Shown here piece by piece: positions 51,763 to 61,205 of a DNA stretch of 64,000 bases. The stretch comes from Bradyrhizobium sp. AUGA SZCCT0176 (lineage in GTDB: Bacteria > Pseudomonadota > Alphaproteobacteria > Rhizobiales > Xanthobacteraceae). Below the pieces are notes generated by a model. It was not told the origin of the DNA. It saw nothing but the letters and a program-made list of their open reading frames with translations, and searched no databases. Position numbers and translations under genes: made by a program. Numbering within the stretch: position 1 is the stretch's first letter; every line of letters begins with the position of its first letter. The stretch is from assembly GCF_018130145.1 (NCBI RefSeq), contig NZ_JAFCMB010000013.1, forward strand, positions 62,001 through 126,000, in the 5' to 3' direction.

Positions 51763-53502
51763 TCACCGGTGCATGCCGTGCTGCATCGCCAGCAGCACGA
51801 TGATCGCCAGCGCCAGCACGACCGTGGTGCTCTTCCAGAACAGCAGCGGGTTGCGCTCGATCAGCGGTGTTGACGAATTGCTGAGATAATTGGCGTTGGG
51901 ATGACGCAAATCATGCAGGAATTCCGACAGGCTGTCGTATCGCTTGTAAGGATTCGGATGCACCGCGCGCTCCAGCGTGCCGTCGACCCATAACGGCACT
52001 TCGCGGTCGCGGTGCGAGGCCGGGCTGTAGATCAGCCTGCTGAACTGCGAGCGGGTTCGGGCTTTCGCCGCTGCGGCGCCATAGGGCAGCTTTCCCGTCA
52101 GCATGTGATAGGTGATGACCCCGAGCGAGAACAGGTCGGAGCGCGACGAGACCGGCTCGCCCAGAAAATATTCCGGCGCGGTGTATTGCGCGGTGCCGAG
52201 GATGTCGTTGCGGTTGCCGGATGGAGCGGCCTCGATGACGCCGGTGATCTTGGTCGAGCCGAAATCGATGATCTTCACCGTTCCGGTCTTGTCGATCATG
52301 ATGTTGTCGGGCCGCAGGTCCTGATGCAGCATCTCCTTGCGGTGGAACGCGCGCAGGCCCTTGGCGATCTGCTCGACGATGCCGCGCACCGTTTCCAGCG
52401 TCGGCCGGGGATTGTCGATCATCCATTGCGTCAGCGTCTGGCCGTCGATGTATTCGGTCGCGACATAGAGGAAGTTGCGCTTGCGTGACGGCAAACACGG
52501 CTTCAGCACATGCGGGCTGTCGATCCGCCGCGCCACCCATTCTTCCATCATGAACCGCTTCAGATATTCCGGGTCGTCGCGCAGGTCGATCGACGGAATC
52601 TTGAGAGTGACGACGTCCTCGCTCTCGATGTCGACCGCAAGGTAAATGTGGCTGCGGCTGCTGCCGTGCAATTCCCTGACGATGCGGTATCCATCGAAAA
52701 CCTGCCGCGCTTCCAATAGCGGCGGCAGCGGCAGTTCTCTCGGCTGCCCGAACACCTCGCTGGCGGCGCTTTCGGGCAGCTCATCGACGCGCACGATCTG
52801 AATGGTGAGATTGTCCTTGCTGCCGAGTTCAAAGGCGAGTTCGGCGACGGCTTTTGCCGCCTGGTCGAGATCGGTGGCGTTATCCCGGACCGTTCTGGCG
52901 ATATGGCGATCGCTGACCTGTTCGTAGATGCCGTCGGTCACCAGCACGAAGGTGTCGCCCTTCTCGACCCGGGACATCAGATAGTCGATTTCGATCTGCG
53001 GATTCACCCCGAGCGCGCGGCCGAGATAGGACTGTTCCGACGAAATGATGACGCGATGGTCGTTGGTCAGCTGCTCCAGCGAGTTGCCGGACACGCGATA
53101 GATCCGGCTGTCGCCGACGTGAAACAGATGCGCCGTGGTCGACTTGAGGACGATGGCGCTCAGCGTGCAGACGTAGCCGCGGTCCCGGTCGTAGGAATAC
53201 TGGCTTCTTCGCGTTTGCGAGTGCAGCCAGGAATTGGTCGCTTCCAGCACGCGCTGGGCAGAAGTTCGCACCGACCAGGATTCCGAGGTGCAGTAATAGT
53301 CGGTCAGAAAACCCTTGACGGCGGACTCGGCTGCGATCCGGCTGACATTGCTGCTCGAGATGCCGTCCGCCAGCACGATGGCGATGCCCTTGAGGCTCAA
53401 TAGCGGCTCGGCCGGAATCAGGACGCCGTGAAAATCCTGATTGGTCTCCTTGCGACCTTTGTCAGAATATTGCCCGACCGATATTTTCAGTTCACGCGGC
53501 AT
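51763..53502 (-). CDS. Fused PP2C phosphatase / serine-threonine kinase, C-terminal membrane anchor
   Basis: A 579-residue protein. Residues 5-235 are a PP2C phosphatase with metal-site aspartates Asp23, Asp46, Asp190 and Asp230 in NQD, ADG, TDG and KDN. Residues 272-535 are a kinase with Lys301 (VTLKIPS), Asp395 in HQDLRPDN and DFG at 413-415. The HRD arginine is Gln394, the catalytic-loop lysine is Arg397, and the glycine loop (HGSSRSH) lacks two glycines. A single helix (556-574) anchors it in the membrane. The formate/nitrite transporter gene is 76 bases upstream; together they resemble the nitrite-assimilation pairs seen in pseudomonads. Confidence 0.9.
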   Translation of the reverse strand: MPRELKISVGQYSDKGRKETNQDFHGVLIPAEPLLSLKGIAIVLADGISSSNVSRIAAESAVKGFLTDYYCTSESWSVRTSAQRVLEATNSWLHSQTRRSQYSYDRDRGYVCTLSAIVLKSTTAHLFHVGDSRIYRVSGNSLEQLTNDHRVIISSEQSYLGRALGVNPQIEIDYLMSRVEKGDTFVLVTDGIYEQVSDRHIARTVRDNATDLDQAAKAVAELAFELGSKDNLTIQIVRVDELPESAASEVFGQPRELPLPPLLEARQVFDGYRIVRELHGSSRSHIYLAVDIESEDVVTLKIPSIDLRDDPEYLKRFMMEEWVARRIDSPHVLKPCLPSRKRNFLYVATEYIDGQTLTQWMIDNPRPTLETVRGIVEQIAKGLRAFHRKEMLHQDLRPDNIMIDKTGTVKIIDFGSTKITGVIEAAPSGNRNDILGTAQYTAPEYFLGEPVSSRSDLFSLGVITYHMLTGKLPYGAAAAKARTRSQFSRLIYSPASHRDREVPLWVDGTLERAVHPNPYKRYDSLSEFLHDLRHPNANYLSNSSTPLIERNPLLFWKSTTVVLALAIIVLLAMQHGMHR

Positions 53503-53578
53503 CTGTCCCGTCAAAGGAAATGGGGGTCTCAACCCTTGGAATAATCCCTGGAGTTGAGACCCCGAATGGCCGATGCGG

Positions 53579-54391
53579 TCAACCCACGGCGCGCTTCGGC
53601 GCCGTCTTGACGTGGGTGGCGTACAGCGTCAGGCCGGTGAAGGCGAGGCCGCCGACGAGGTTGCCGACCACGGTCGGAATCTCGTTCCAGATCAGGTAAT
53701 CCCAGACGGTGAAGTGGCCGCCCATCAAGAGGCCCGACGGGAACAGGAACATGTTCACGATCGAATGCTCGAAGGTCATGTAGAAGAACAGCATGATCGG
53801 CATCCACATCGCGATCACCTTGCCGCTGACCGTCGTCGAGATCATCGCGCCGACGACACCGGCCGAAACCATCCAGTTGCAGAGCATGCCGCGGATGAAC
53901 AGCGTCAGCATGCCGGACGCGCCGTGCGAGGCGTAACCGACGGTGCGGCTTTCGCCGATGGTGCCGATCACCTGACCGACCTTGTCCGGCGGCGTCGAGA
54001 AGCCGAAGGTGAAGACGATCGACATCATCACGGCGACCGTGAACGCGCCGCCGAAATTGCCGACGAACACCAGGCCCCAGTTGCGCAGCACGCCGGCCAG
54101 CGTCACGCCCGGACGCTTGTCGATCAGCGCCAGCGGACACAGCACGAACACGCCGGTCAGGAGGTCGAAGCCGAACAGATAGAGCATGCAGAAGCCGACC
54201 GGAAACAGCGCCGCACCGACGATCGGCACGCCGGTCTGCACGTTGATGCTGACCGCAAAGGCGGCCGCGAGCGCGAGGATCGCGCCGGCCATATAGGCGC
54301 GGATGATGGTGTCGCGCGTCGACATGAAGATCTTGGATTCTCCGGCATCGACCATCTTGGTCACGAATTCCGAAGGCACGAGATAAGCCAT
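53579..54391 (-). CDS. Formate/nitrite transporter (FNT family)
   Basis: A 270-residue inner-membrane channel with six hydrophobic helices. The FNT pattern is visible: PSEFVTKMVDAGESKIFMS at the start, LVFVGNFGGAFTVAVMMS, GMLCNWMVSAGVVGAMIS and EHSIVNMFLFPSGLLMGG, which includes the omega-loop and slit residues. It moves nitrite or formate; the neighbouring kinase/phosphatase and the sigma-54-like promoter point to nitrite. The ATG at 54391 follows GGGGG at eight bases. A long untranslated leader precedes it. Confidence 0.92.
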   Translation of the reverse strand: MAYLVPSEFVTKMVDAGESKIFMSTRDTIIRAYMAGAILALAAAFAVSINVQTGVPIVGAALFPVGFCMLYLFGFDLLTGVFVLCPLALIDKRPGVTLAGVLRNWGLVFVGNFGGAFTVAVMMSIVFTFGFSTPPDKVGQVIGTIGESRTVGYASHGASGMLTLFIRGMLCNWMVSAGVVGAMISTTVSGKVIAMWMPIMLFFYMTFEHSIVNMFLFPSGLLMGGHFTVWDYLIWNEIPTVVGNLVGGLAFTGLTLYATHVKTAPKRAVG

Positions 54392-54504
54392 TGCAGTTCC
54401 CCCTGTTTCGCAAAAATCTAACCAGCGCCGGCATCCATATGGCCCGCGCCGATGTGAGGTGTGGCGAGCCGTCCTCGCGCGCGCGTGCCGCAACCAACAC
54501 CATC

Positions 54505-54528
54505 AGCAGAAGCAAAACGCTTCTGCTC
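54505..54528 (-). promoter_or_regulatory. Hairpin in the FNT leader RNA
   Basis: On the minus strand AGCAGAAGC and GCTTCTGCT form nine perfect pairs with a loop of GTTTT. No U-tract follows, so it is not a simple terminator. A strong hairpin in a long leader ahead of a nitrogen gene suggests antitermination or RNA-level control, but this is inference. Confidence 0.45.
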
Positions 54529-54697
54529 GGCGCCGCGGGTCACACGCTCACGCTTGATCTGAGACAGAGATGTTTGTGGAGTGGTCCCGATGACTGCTCC
54601 AGACGCCTCATGGAGGTCGCCTGATCCCTGCGCCTTGGCCAACACTGGCTTTGGCAATCCGTAGGACGGCAGTCGTCATTGACTGAGATTTAATTAA

Positions 54698-54713
54698 GCA
54701 ATCGATGTGCCAA
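54698..54713 (-). promoter_or_regulatory. Sigma-54-type (-24/-12) promoter candidate
   Basis: On the minus strand TTGGCAC-ATCGA-TTGC keeps the GG at -24 and the GC at -12 with correct spacing. It lies about 307 bases before the FNT start codon. A GCAC-N7-GCGC half-match to the NtrC site and the TGTGCA palindrome lie about 100 bases further upstream. Confidence 0.6.
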
Positions 54714-54870
54714 CACGGGGCGGGCGCCGAAGTGGCAAAAACCCCGTGATTTTACAGGATTAATCGCCCCGGATCGCATCCAGGCGCATCGATCTCATGC
54801 CTTGTATTTGTGCAGTTGCACAGATGTAGCGCAGGGTTCGACTCCTCACGCTAACATCGCAAACCACGGA

Positions 54871-54910
54871 GACACCCCCACCCCAACCCTCCCCCGCAAG
54901 TGCGGGAGAG
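54871..54910. repeat. Fragment of the CTCTCCCGC repeat
   Basis: GACACCCCCACCCCAACC followed by CTCCCCCGCAAGTGCGGGAGAG is the terminal half of the elements at 51606-51752 and 61206-61330. It sits between the amino-acid-type binding protein gene and the FNT control region. Confidence 0.7.
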
Positions 54911-54960
54911 AAAGCCCAGCTCCATCGTGGAAGCAGTGTGCGGTCTAACGCTCTAACCGC

Positions 54961-55758
54961 TCACTTCGTCTGGGTCCGGATCGGCGAGTCCTTCAGGCCG
55001 TTATTGTCATAGGCCTTGCGCAGCGTGCCGTTCGAGATCGACTCGGTCAGGAACTTGACCGCAAACGCGTGCGACAACGGATGATTGAGCGGCACCGCGA
55101 CCGCGGTCACCGTCTGCTTGAAGGTTTCGTCGAGCACGCGCGTGCCCGGAATTTTTTTGGCCATGGCATTGAGCGTTTCGCGCGACAGCGCGAAGGCATC
55201 GATCTCGCCCTTCGCAAGCAGGCCGGCGATTTCGTCAAAGGTCTGGTAGCCGGTGATCTTGGCATTCTTCAGATGCACGATCGCGCCGCGCATGGTCGTG
55301 GTGTTGTTGACGGCGGCGATCTTGACGCCGGGTTGATCGAGGGTCGCGAAATCAGTCACCGTCGAGCCGGGCTTGACGATGTAGGTGGCGTCCGCGACCT
55401 CATAGATCGGCCCGAACGACATCTTTCCCTCGCGTTCCGGATCCTTCGGCAGGAAGGTGACGTCCCAGGTGCCCTTCGACGCGGCGTCAACGATCTGGCC
55501 GGAATTCTGGTGCACGACATATTCGACGGCAACGCCGAGCTGCGCCGCCATCGCCTTGCCGAGATCGACCGGGACGCCAGCATAGCCGGATTCGGTTTTG
55601 GTCGACCAGAACGCGCCGCCCGCCGGGCTGATCGCAATCGCCACCCGCAGCTTGCCGGTCGGCGCGATTTCATCTTTCAGGGCATCGGCATTTGCCGGCA
55701 TGGCTATCATCATGGCTCCAAGGACGAGGCCGGCAAGTCGCGGCAATTGATGGGACAT
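54961..55758 (-). CDS. Amino-acid-type ABC transporter substrate-binding protein (family 3)
   Basis: A 265-residue periplasmic protein. The signal peptide ends near residue 25 (NADA). The mature sequence GKLRVAIAISPAGGAFWSTK, YAGVPVDLGKAMAAQLGVAVEYVV and IAAVNNTTTMRGAIVHLKNAKI belong to the family-3 solute-binding fold that carries polar amino acids or opines. No permease or ATPase gene follows. The divergent neighbour is a GMC oxidoreductase, 175 bases away. Confidence 0.92.
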   Translation of the reverse strand: MSHQLPRLAGLVLGAMMIAMPANADALKDEIAPTGKLRVAIAISPAGGAFWSTKTESGYAGVPVDLGKAMAAQLGVAVEYVVHQNSGQIVDAASKGTWDVTFLPKDPEREGKMSFGPIYEVADATYIVKPGSTVTDFATLDQPGVKIAAVNNTTTMRGAIVHLKNAKITGYQTFDEIAGLLAKGEIDAFALSRETLNAMAKKIPGTRVLDETFKQTVTAVAVPLNHPLSHAFAVKFLTESISNGTLRKAYDNNGLKDSPIRTQTK

Positions 55759-55933
55759 AGCTTTCCTCCACGCCGGGTCTTCGCCCGGTCAATTCTGGAA
55801 AGTTTGCTTTTAGCTCAGCGAAGATCGGGCGTACAGCGATCCGCCATGCACGCCGCATATGACGCAAAGCCCTATCCAGACCATCTGCAGGCCACTATCG
55901 TCTGCCGCAAACGCAGATCGGGAGCGAAACGTC

Positions 55934-57553
55934 TTGACGGGTAAATCCGGTTTTGATGCGGAGTTCGATGTCGTCGTGGTAGGCGGCGGCTCCGCCGGCT
56001 GCGTGCTGTCGGCACGACTGACGGAAAATCCAAGAGTGTCGCTTTGCGTCATCGAAGCCGGCGGACGCGATCGCAATCCATGGATTCACATTCCGATGGG
56101 TTTCGGCAAACTGGTCCCGAACCCGAAGATGAACTGGGGTTACGAAACCGAACCCGAACCGGGTCTGGGCGGCCGAACCGTGATCTGGCCGCGCGGCAAG
56201 GTTTTGGGCGGCTCCGGCTCCATCAACGGCCTCGTCTTCCTGCGCGGCGCCCCCAGCGACTACGACGAATGGCAGCGCCTAGGCGCGCGTGGCTGGGGCT
56301 ACAATGACGTGCTGCCCTATTTCAAGCGAATGGAGCACAGCGTTGACGGCGCCAATGCATGGCGCGGCACCGGCGGTCCGATGACGGTGTCGAACATCAA
56401 ACGCCCTTCGACGGCGGCGAAGGCATTCGTCGAGGCCTGCGAGCGCCTGCAATATCAGCGCAACCCTGATTTCAACGGCGAGCGTATTGACGGCGTCGGC
56501 TTCGCGCCGCTCAACGTCCACAATGGCTGGCGCCGCTCGACGGCGGTCGGATATCTCAAGCCGAACCTTGCCCGCAAAAATCTCGAGCTGATGACGAAGA
56601 CCCGCGTCCGCCGCATCCTGTTCGACGGACGCCGCGCCATCGGCGTGGAGGTCGAACGCGACGGCCAGATCCAGCGCATCGGCGCGCGGCGCGAGCTCAT
56701 CGTCTCAAGCGGCGCGATCAATTCTCCGGTGCTGTTGCTCGCCTCCGGCATTGGCCCGGCCGCAGAACTGGCAAAGCTCGGCATCGACGTGAAATGCGAC
56801 CTGCCCGGCGTCGGCAAGAATCTGCAGGACCATTATCAGTCGAACTTCACATTCAAGACCAACGCGACCGATACCTTGAATGAAGCCGTGATGAGCCCGG
56901 CCAAGTCGGTCAAGCTCGCGCTCGAATGGCTGCTCAGGGGATCCGGACAACTCTCGGTCGGCGCGACCGAAGCGACGCTGTTTGCGAAATCGGACCCTTC
57001 CGAACCGGTGCCTGACATCCAGTATCAGTGCCTCAATTTTTCGACTGACGGGTTCAAGAACGGCCTGCATCGGTGGCCGGGCTTTACCTTCATCTTCAGC
57101 GTCTGCCGGCCGAAGAGCCGCGGTGAAATTACGCTGCGCGACGCGGAGGGCCGCACGCCGCCGCATATCCGCGCCAACTATATGACCGACCCTGATGATA
57201 TGCGCATCATGCTGGCGGGCTTTCGCATTGCCCGGCAAATCGTCGCGACCGAGCCTTTCCGATCGCTGGTGGTCGAACAGATCAGGCCCGGTCCCGAGGT
57301 CACCAGCGACGATCGGGCCGCCGATTACATCAGGAATATCGGCTCGACCGTCTATCATCCCTGCGGCACCTGCCGGATGGGCGAGGATGACGGGGCCGTC
57401 GTCGATAGCCAGCTCCGCGTTCGCGGCATCGACGGTCTGCGGGTCGTCGATGCGTCCGTCATGCCGGCGATGCCCTCGCCGAACATTCACCCGGCGACGA
57501 TCATGGTCGCAGAGAAGAGCTCCGATATCATCGCCAGCGCGCTGGCGAACTGA
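55934..57553 (+). CDS. GMC family FAD-dependent oxidoreductase (choline-dehydrogenase-like)
   Basis: A 539-residue flavoenzyme when started at TTG 55934, which has GGGAG nine bases upstream; an ATG at 55859 would add 25 residues without a ribosome site. The FAD motif is GGGSAGCVLSARL, the GMC signatures are WPRGKVLGGSGSINGLVFLRG and SSGAINSPVLLLASG, and the active-site region is VYHPCGTCRMG. About half its residues match the gene at 34396-36030 by eye, so the window has two paralogues. The substrate alcohol is unknown. Confidence 0.93.
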   Translation: MTGKSGFDAEFDVVVVGGGSAGCVLSARLTENPRVSLCVIEAGGRDRNPWIHIPMGFGKLVPNPKMNWGYETEPEPGLGGRTVIWPRGKVLGGSGSINGLVFLRGAPSDYDEWQRLGARGWGYNDVLPYFKRMEHSVDGANAWRGTGGPMTVSNIKRPSTAAKAFVEACERLQYQRNPDFNGERIDGVGFAPLNVHNGWRRSTAVGYLKPNLARKNLELMTKTRVRRILFDGRRAIGVEVERDGQIQRIGARRELIVSSGAINSPVLLLASGIGPAAELAKLGIDVKCDLPGVGKNLQDHYQSNFTFKTNATDTLNEAVMSPAKSVKLALEWLLRGSGQLSVGATEATLFAKSDPSEPVPDIQYQCLNFSTDGFKNGLHRWPGFTFIFSVCRPKSRGEITLRDAEGRTPPHIRANYMTDPDDMRIMLAGFRIARQIVATEPFRSLVVEQIRPGPEVTSDDRAADYIRNIGSTVYHPCGTCRMGEDDGAVVDSQLRVRGIDGLRVVDASVMPAMPSPNIHPATIMVAEKSSDIIASALAN

Positions 57554-57586
57554 CGCTGGCGAGCTGACGCGAAAACTCGACTGCGA

Positions 57587-58765
57587 TCAATTCGTCTGCG
57601 CCGCCGGCACCTTGATTTCCTGCGGCAGGATGATGGCGGCGACGATCACCAGGAGGCACAGCGCGCCAAACGCCTGCAGCATGGTGACAAAGCCGCCCTT
57701 CTCGTACAGCCACGCCACCAGCCCGACGGAAGCGCCCGCGGCCGTGAAGCCGATGAAGTAGCGCACGGAGTAAGCGCGCGAGCGCCATTCATCGGTGGTG
57801 TACTTGCCGACCATGGCGTCGTTCACCGTGACCTGGCCGAACGCGCCCATCACGATGCCGATCGAGGCGATGATCAGCGGCAGGTTCGACAGCGTCGCCG
57901 CGAAATACAGGAATGGCGCCAGCAGGAACGACAGCGGCAGCATCACGGTCTTCAGTGAGTAGTGATCGATGAGCTTGCCGATGGTGTACTGCGTCATCGC
58001 GCCGAACACATAGACGCCGGCGGCGATGACGCCGAGCAGCGCCGGGCTATTGGTCAAGTCGGCCAGCCGCTCCGCAAACAGCTTTGGCAGCGCCACGGTG
58101 ACGGCGTTGAAAGTGGTCGAGATCGCGATCACGACGATCAGCAGCGCCAGGATCACCCGCCACATGTCCTCTTTGGCGATGCGCGCCTGGGCTGCCGCCT
58201 GCCTGGAGCCGGTTCGATCCTCGTGCACGACCAGCATGGCGAAGGCCACGCCGATCAGCATGGTGACGACCCCCGGCACGATGAAGGCCCAGCGCCAGCC
58301 GAGATATTGCCCGATCACGCCGGTGACCAGCGCCGACGACGCCACGCCGAGATTGCCCCAGACCCCGTTCAGCCCCATCTCGCGGCCGAGCTTGTCGGCA
58401 TAGGATACGATCATGGCGGTGCCAACGGGGTGATAGATCGAGGCGAACAGGCCGATCGAGAGCAGCACCGCGCCGAGCTCCAGCGGTGTCCGCACGAAGC
58501 CGACCGCGATCATCGAGGCGCCGATGCCGGCAAAGAAGATCACCATCATGTGGCGGCGGCTCCAGCGGTCGCCGAGCCAGCCGGTGATCAGCGATCCCGC
58601 GCCGAAGGCGACGAAGCCGGGGGTGGCGTAAGGCAATAGCTCCGAATAGGCCATGCCGAATGCCGGCCCCATGATGATGACGGCGGCGGCGAAGATCAGC
58701 ATCGCGTAATGATCGATGAAATGGGCGGCGTTGACGAAGCTGATCACCCGGCTGGGGCTGTTCAT
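57587..58765 (-). CDS. MFS transporter
   Basis: A 392-residue transporter with twelve hydrophobic helices. The conserved loop after helix 2 reads GSLITGWLGDRWSRRHMM, the usual MFS motif A form. ADLTNSPALLGVIAAGVYVFGAMTQYTIGKLIDHYS is the central half boundary. The gene is divergent from an AraC regulator across 118 bases, which suggests that this regulator controls it. Substrate unknown; a drug or metabolite efflux role is possible. Confidence 0.92.
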   Translation of the reverse strand: MNSPSRVISFVNAAHFIDHYAMLIFAAAVIIMGPAFGMAYSELLPYATPGFVAFGAGSLITGWLGDRWSRRHMMVIFFAGIGASMIAVGFVRTPLELGAVLLSIGLFASIYHPVGTAMIVSYADKLGREMGLNGVWGNLGVASSALVTGVIGQYLGWRWAFIVPGVVTMLIGVAFAMLVVHEDRTGSRQAAAQARIAKEDMWRVILALLIVVIAISTTFNAVTVALPKLFAERLADLTNSPALLGVIAAGVYVFGAMTQYTIGKLIDHYSLKTVMLPLSFLLAPFLYFAATLSNLPLIIASIGIVMGAFGQVTVNDAMVGKYTTDEWRSRAYSVRYFIGFTAAGASVGLVAWLYEKGGFVTMLQAFGALCLLVIVAAIILPQEIKVPAAQTN

Positions 58766-58883
58766 GGTCTGGTCCAGTCCTTGGCGCTTGTTGGGCATTT
58801 CTTGGCAGGCGGGTCCCGGTCAGAGCCCTGGGCCCGAATCCCGCAACTTTCCAAAATAGGTTATAGGGGGTTGTCCTGACGGG

Positions 58884-59693
58884 ATGTCGCCAATGAATAT
58901 CGCCGAAAAGCCAATCGCCGCCATTATCGGGCGCCGCATCTCGACCGGCGACGGCATCCATATGATCGCCAACAACTACAAAAAGGGCTTCCGGATCGAC
59001 ACCCACATGCACCGCGAGGCGCAGCTGGTTTACGCCGCCCGGGGCACCATGCAGGTCACCACCCCGAAGGGCCGCTGGCTGGTGCCGCCCGACCGCGCGG
59101 TCTGGGTGCCGGCGCGGCTTGCGCATGCCATCGACGTGCTCGCCGACATCGAAATGCGCACCCTGTATTTCGACCTCGACTGGCTGGCCCGCGAGGAGCG
59201 CAGCCAGAGCCTCAGGTCAGAATTCGTGGTGCGGGTGTCGCCGCTGTTGCATCAGGCAATTCTGGCGCTGTTCGACGAGCACACCACAGCCGAGCGCACC
59301 GGCCTTTTGGTCAAACTCGCAATGCTGGAGCTGCACCAGGCGGAAGATTCCGCGACCTTCATCCCGCTGCCGCACGAGCCACGCTGCCGGCGCGCCGCCG
59401 ACATCGTGCTGTCGGATCCGACCGGCGCCCATGAGATCGAAACGCTGGCGCGCGAGGTCGGCACCTCGGCGCGGACGCTGTCGCGGCTGTTTTCGGCCGA
59501 GACGCAACTCAGCTTCAAGAGCTGGTGCCAGCGCGCCCGTGTCGCGGCCGCGATCGAAAAACTGTCCACCGACGCCAACGTCTCGGTCAAGCAGCTGGCT
59601 TCCGACCTCGGCTATGCCAGCGTACCGGCGTTTTCGCACGCCTTCCGGCAGGTCACCGGCAAGACGCCAACCGAATTTGCGGAAAAGGCCTGA
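58884..59693 (+). CDS. AraC family regulator with N-terminal cupin
   Basis: A 269-residue regulator. The N-terminal cupin (about 30-100) has HMHREAQLVYAARGTMQVTTPKGRWLVPPDRAVWVPARLAHAI, which would bind a small ligand. The C-terminal double helix-turn-helix is EIETLAREVGTSARTLSRLF and SVKQLASDLGYASVPAFSHAFRQVTG. It probably activates or represses the divergent MFS gene. The start may be ATG 58884 or 58893. Confidence 0.92.
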   Translation: MSPMNIAEKPIAAIIGRRISTGDGIHMIANNYKKGFRIDTHMHREAQLVYAARGTMQVTTPKGRWLVPPDRAVWVPARLAHAIDVLADIEMRTLYFDLDWLAREERSQSLRSEFVVRVSPLLHQAILALFDEHTTAERTGLLVKLAMLELHQAEDSATFIPLPHEPRCRRAADIVLSDPTGAHEIETLAREVGTSARTLSRLFSAETQLSFKSWCQRARVAAAIEKLSTDANVSVKQLASDLGYASVPAFSHAFRQVTGKTPTEFAEKA

Positions 59694-59809
59694 ATTATAC
59701 CTTCGTCGAAGCCTGACATATTTCCGTACGATCCATGCGCTTGAATAAGATCGGCCGCGCCCTAGATTCGATATAAGGTTCGGCATCACCTCCGGAATCG
59801 ACTTCGCCC

Positions 59810-61162
59810 ATGGCCAACGCCTTCTTCTCCGACCTGCTTTCGACGATTTCCGAACGCGGCCGTACGCTGCTTCGGCGCGGCGGATCTTCGGATACCAAGG
59901 AAGACGCCTCCGAACTGCTTGAACTGTGCGAGGCGCTGCTGTCGGGCCGCGGCGAGGCTACGGGCACCGCGATGGCCCGCGAAGTGCTCGATCGCTACCA
60001 TGACCTCGACACAGCCGGCCGGCTTTCGTTCTTTGCCGCCCTCGCCCGCGACTACGGTCCCGATCGCGAACGGCTTTCGCGGGCGATCGAGAGCTGGCGC
60101 GCGCAGCCGAGCGACGCCGACGCCAGCGATCTTCATTTTGCTTCCGAGCCGCGGCGCCAGGAACTGGTGCGCCGGCTCAACCGCGCGCCGGGCGGCACCA
60201 GCGATCTGGTGGCGATGCGCGCCGATCTGCTTTCGCTCATGAAGGGCAACAAGGATCTGGCAGCGCTGGACCGCGACGTGGTGCATTTGCTGTCTTCCTG
60301 GTTCAACAGGGGATTTCTCGTGCTGCGCAGGATTGACTGGTCGACGCCAGCGAACATTCTGGAACAGATCATCCGTTATGAAGCAGTGCATGAAATCCAC
60401 GACTGGAACGATCTGCGCCGCCGCATCGACCCGGTCGACCGCCGCTGCTACGCCTTCTTCCATCCGCAGCTGACCGACGAGCCGCTGATCTTCGTCGAGG
60501 TCGCGCTGACCGAAACGATCCCGACCGCGATTGCGCCGCTGCTCGCCGCCGAACGCCAGCCGGTGGCGATCGAGCGTGCCCGTACCGCCGTGTTCTATTC
60601 GATCTCGAACACCCAGAAGGGACTTGGCGGCATCTCGTTCGGCAGCTTCCTGATCAAGCAGGTGGTCGAGGAATTGCGGCGCGAATTGCCGAAACTCGAC
60701 ACCTTCGTGACGCTGTCGCCGGTGCCCGGCTTCATGCAATGGCTGAAGGAAGCCGACGACGTTCCCTTGTCCGACGAGGAACGAACGCTGCTGGAAAAGC
60801 TCAACCAGCCCGGCTGGTTCGAGAACGCGGAGACCACCACGCAACTGCGCGCGGTGATCGAGCCCTTGGCCGCGCATTATTTTCTCAAGGCCCGCACCTC
60901 AAAAGGCCGGCTGATCGATTCGGTGGCGCGCTTCCATATCGGCAACGGCGCGCGGCTGGAGCGGATCGACTGGCTCGGCGACCTCTCGCCGAAGGGCGTT
61001 CGCGAGTCCGCCGGCATCATGGTCAATTACCTCTACCGGCTCGACGACATCGAAAAGAACCACGAAGCCTACGCCAACCAGGGCGAGATCGCCGCCTCCA
61101 GCGCGGTGAAGAAGCTGCTCAAGACCGAAGGCCGGCGGCTGCTGGATATGCGGCTGTCGTAA
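59810..61162 (+). CDS. Malonyl-CoA decarboxylase
   Basis: A 450-residue enzyme converting malonyl-CoA to acetyl-CoA and CO2. The N-terminal helical domain (about 1-180) and the GNAT-like catalytic domain are both present. Landmarks are YAFFHPQLTDEPLIFVEVALTE, FYSISNTQKGLGGISFGSFLIKQVVEEL and LDTFVTLSPVPGFMQWL, with the catalytic His in AAHYFLKARTSKG. In rhizobia it is often with malonate transport and MatB; here the neighbours are unrelated, so it is an isolated copy. The length fits alphaproteobacterial members. Confidence 0.94.
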   Translation: MANAFFSDLLSTISERGRTLLRRGGSSDTKEDASELLELCEALLSGRGEATGTAMAREVLDRYHDLDTAGRLSFFAALARDYGPDRERLSRAIESWRAQPSDADASDLHFASEPRRQELVRRLNRAPGGTSDLVAMRADLLSLMKGNKDLAALDRDVVHLLSSWFNRGFLVLRRIDWSTPANILEQIIRYEAVHEIHDWNDLRRRIDPVDRRCYAFFHPQLTDEPLIFVEVALTETIPTAIAPLLAAERQPVAIERARTAVFYSISNTQKGLGGISFGSFLIKQVVEELRRELPKLDTFVTLSPVPGFMQWLKEADDVPLSDEERTLLEKLNQPGWFENAETTTQLRAVIEPLAAHYFLKARTSKGRLIDSVARFHIGNGARLERIDWLGDLSPKGVRESAGIMVNYLYRLDDIEKNHEAYANQGEIAASSAVKKLLKTEGRRLLDMRLS

Positions 61163-61205
61163 AACGTCATGAAGTTAGGTCAATAGCAACCGCGAAGGAA
61201 CCGCG

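Larger units (their letters stand above)
54392..54960. other. Leader and promoter region of the FNT gene
   Basis: These 569 bases hold a sigma-54-like promoter (54698-54713), a probable leader of about 295 bases with a nine-pair hairpin at 54505-54528, a TGTGCA-N2-TGCACA palindrome at 54809-54822 and a fragment of the CTCTCCCGC repeat. No gene can be supported. Confidence 0.5.

Noticed and set aside
54541..54620. Possible ANTAR-type hexaloop pair in the FNT leader
   Set aside because: The best hairpin (GTC-ATCGG-GAC) has a loop of five rather than six bases and no second matching hairpin, so an ANTAR element cannot be claimed from reading alone.
54830..54860. A tRNA-like T-loop (GGTTCGACTCC) near 54835
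   Set aside because: The flanking bases pair in only three positions, and no anticodon, D-arm or acceptor stem can be drawn around it.
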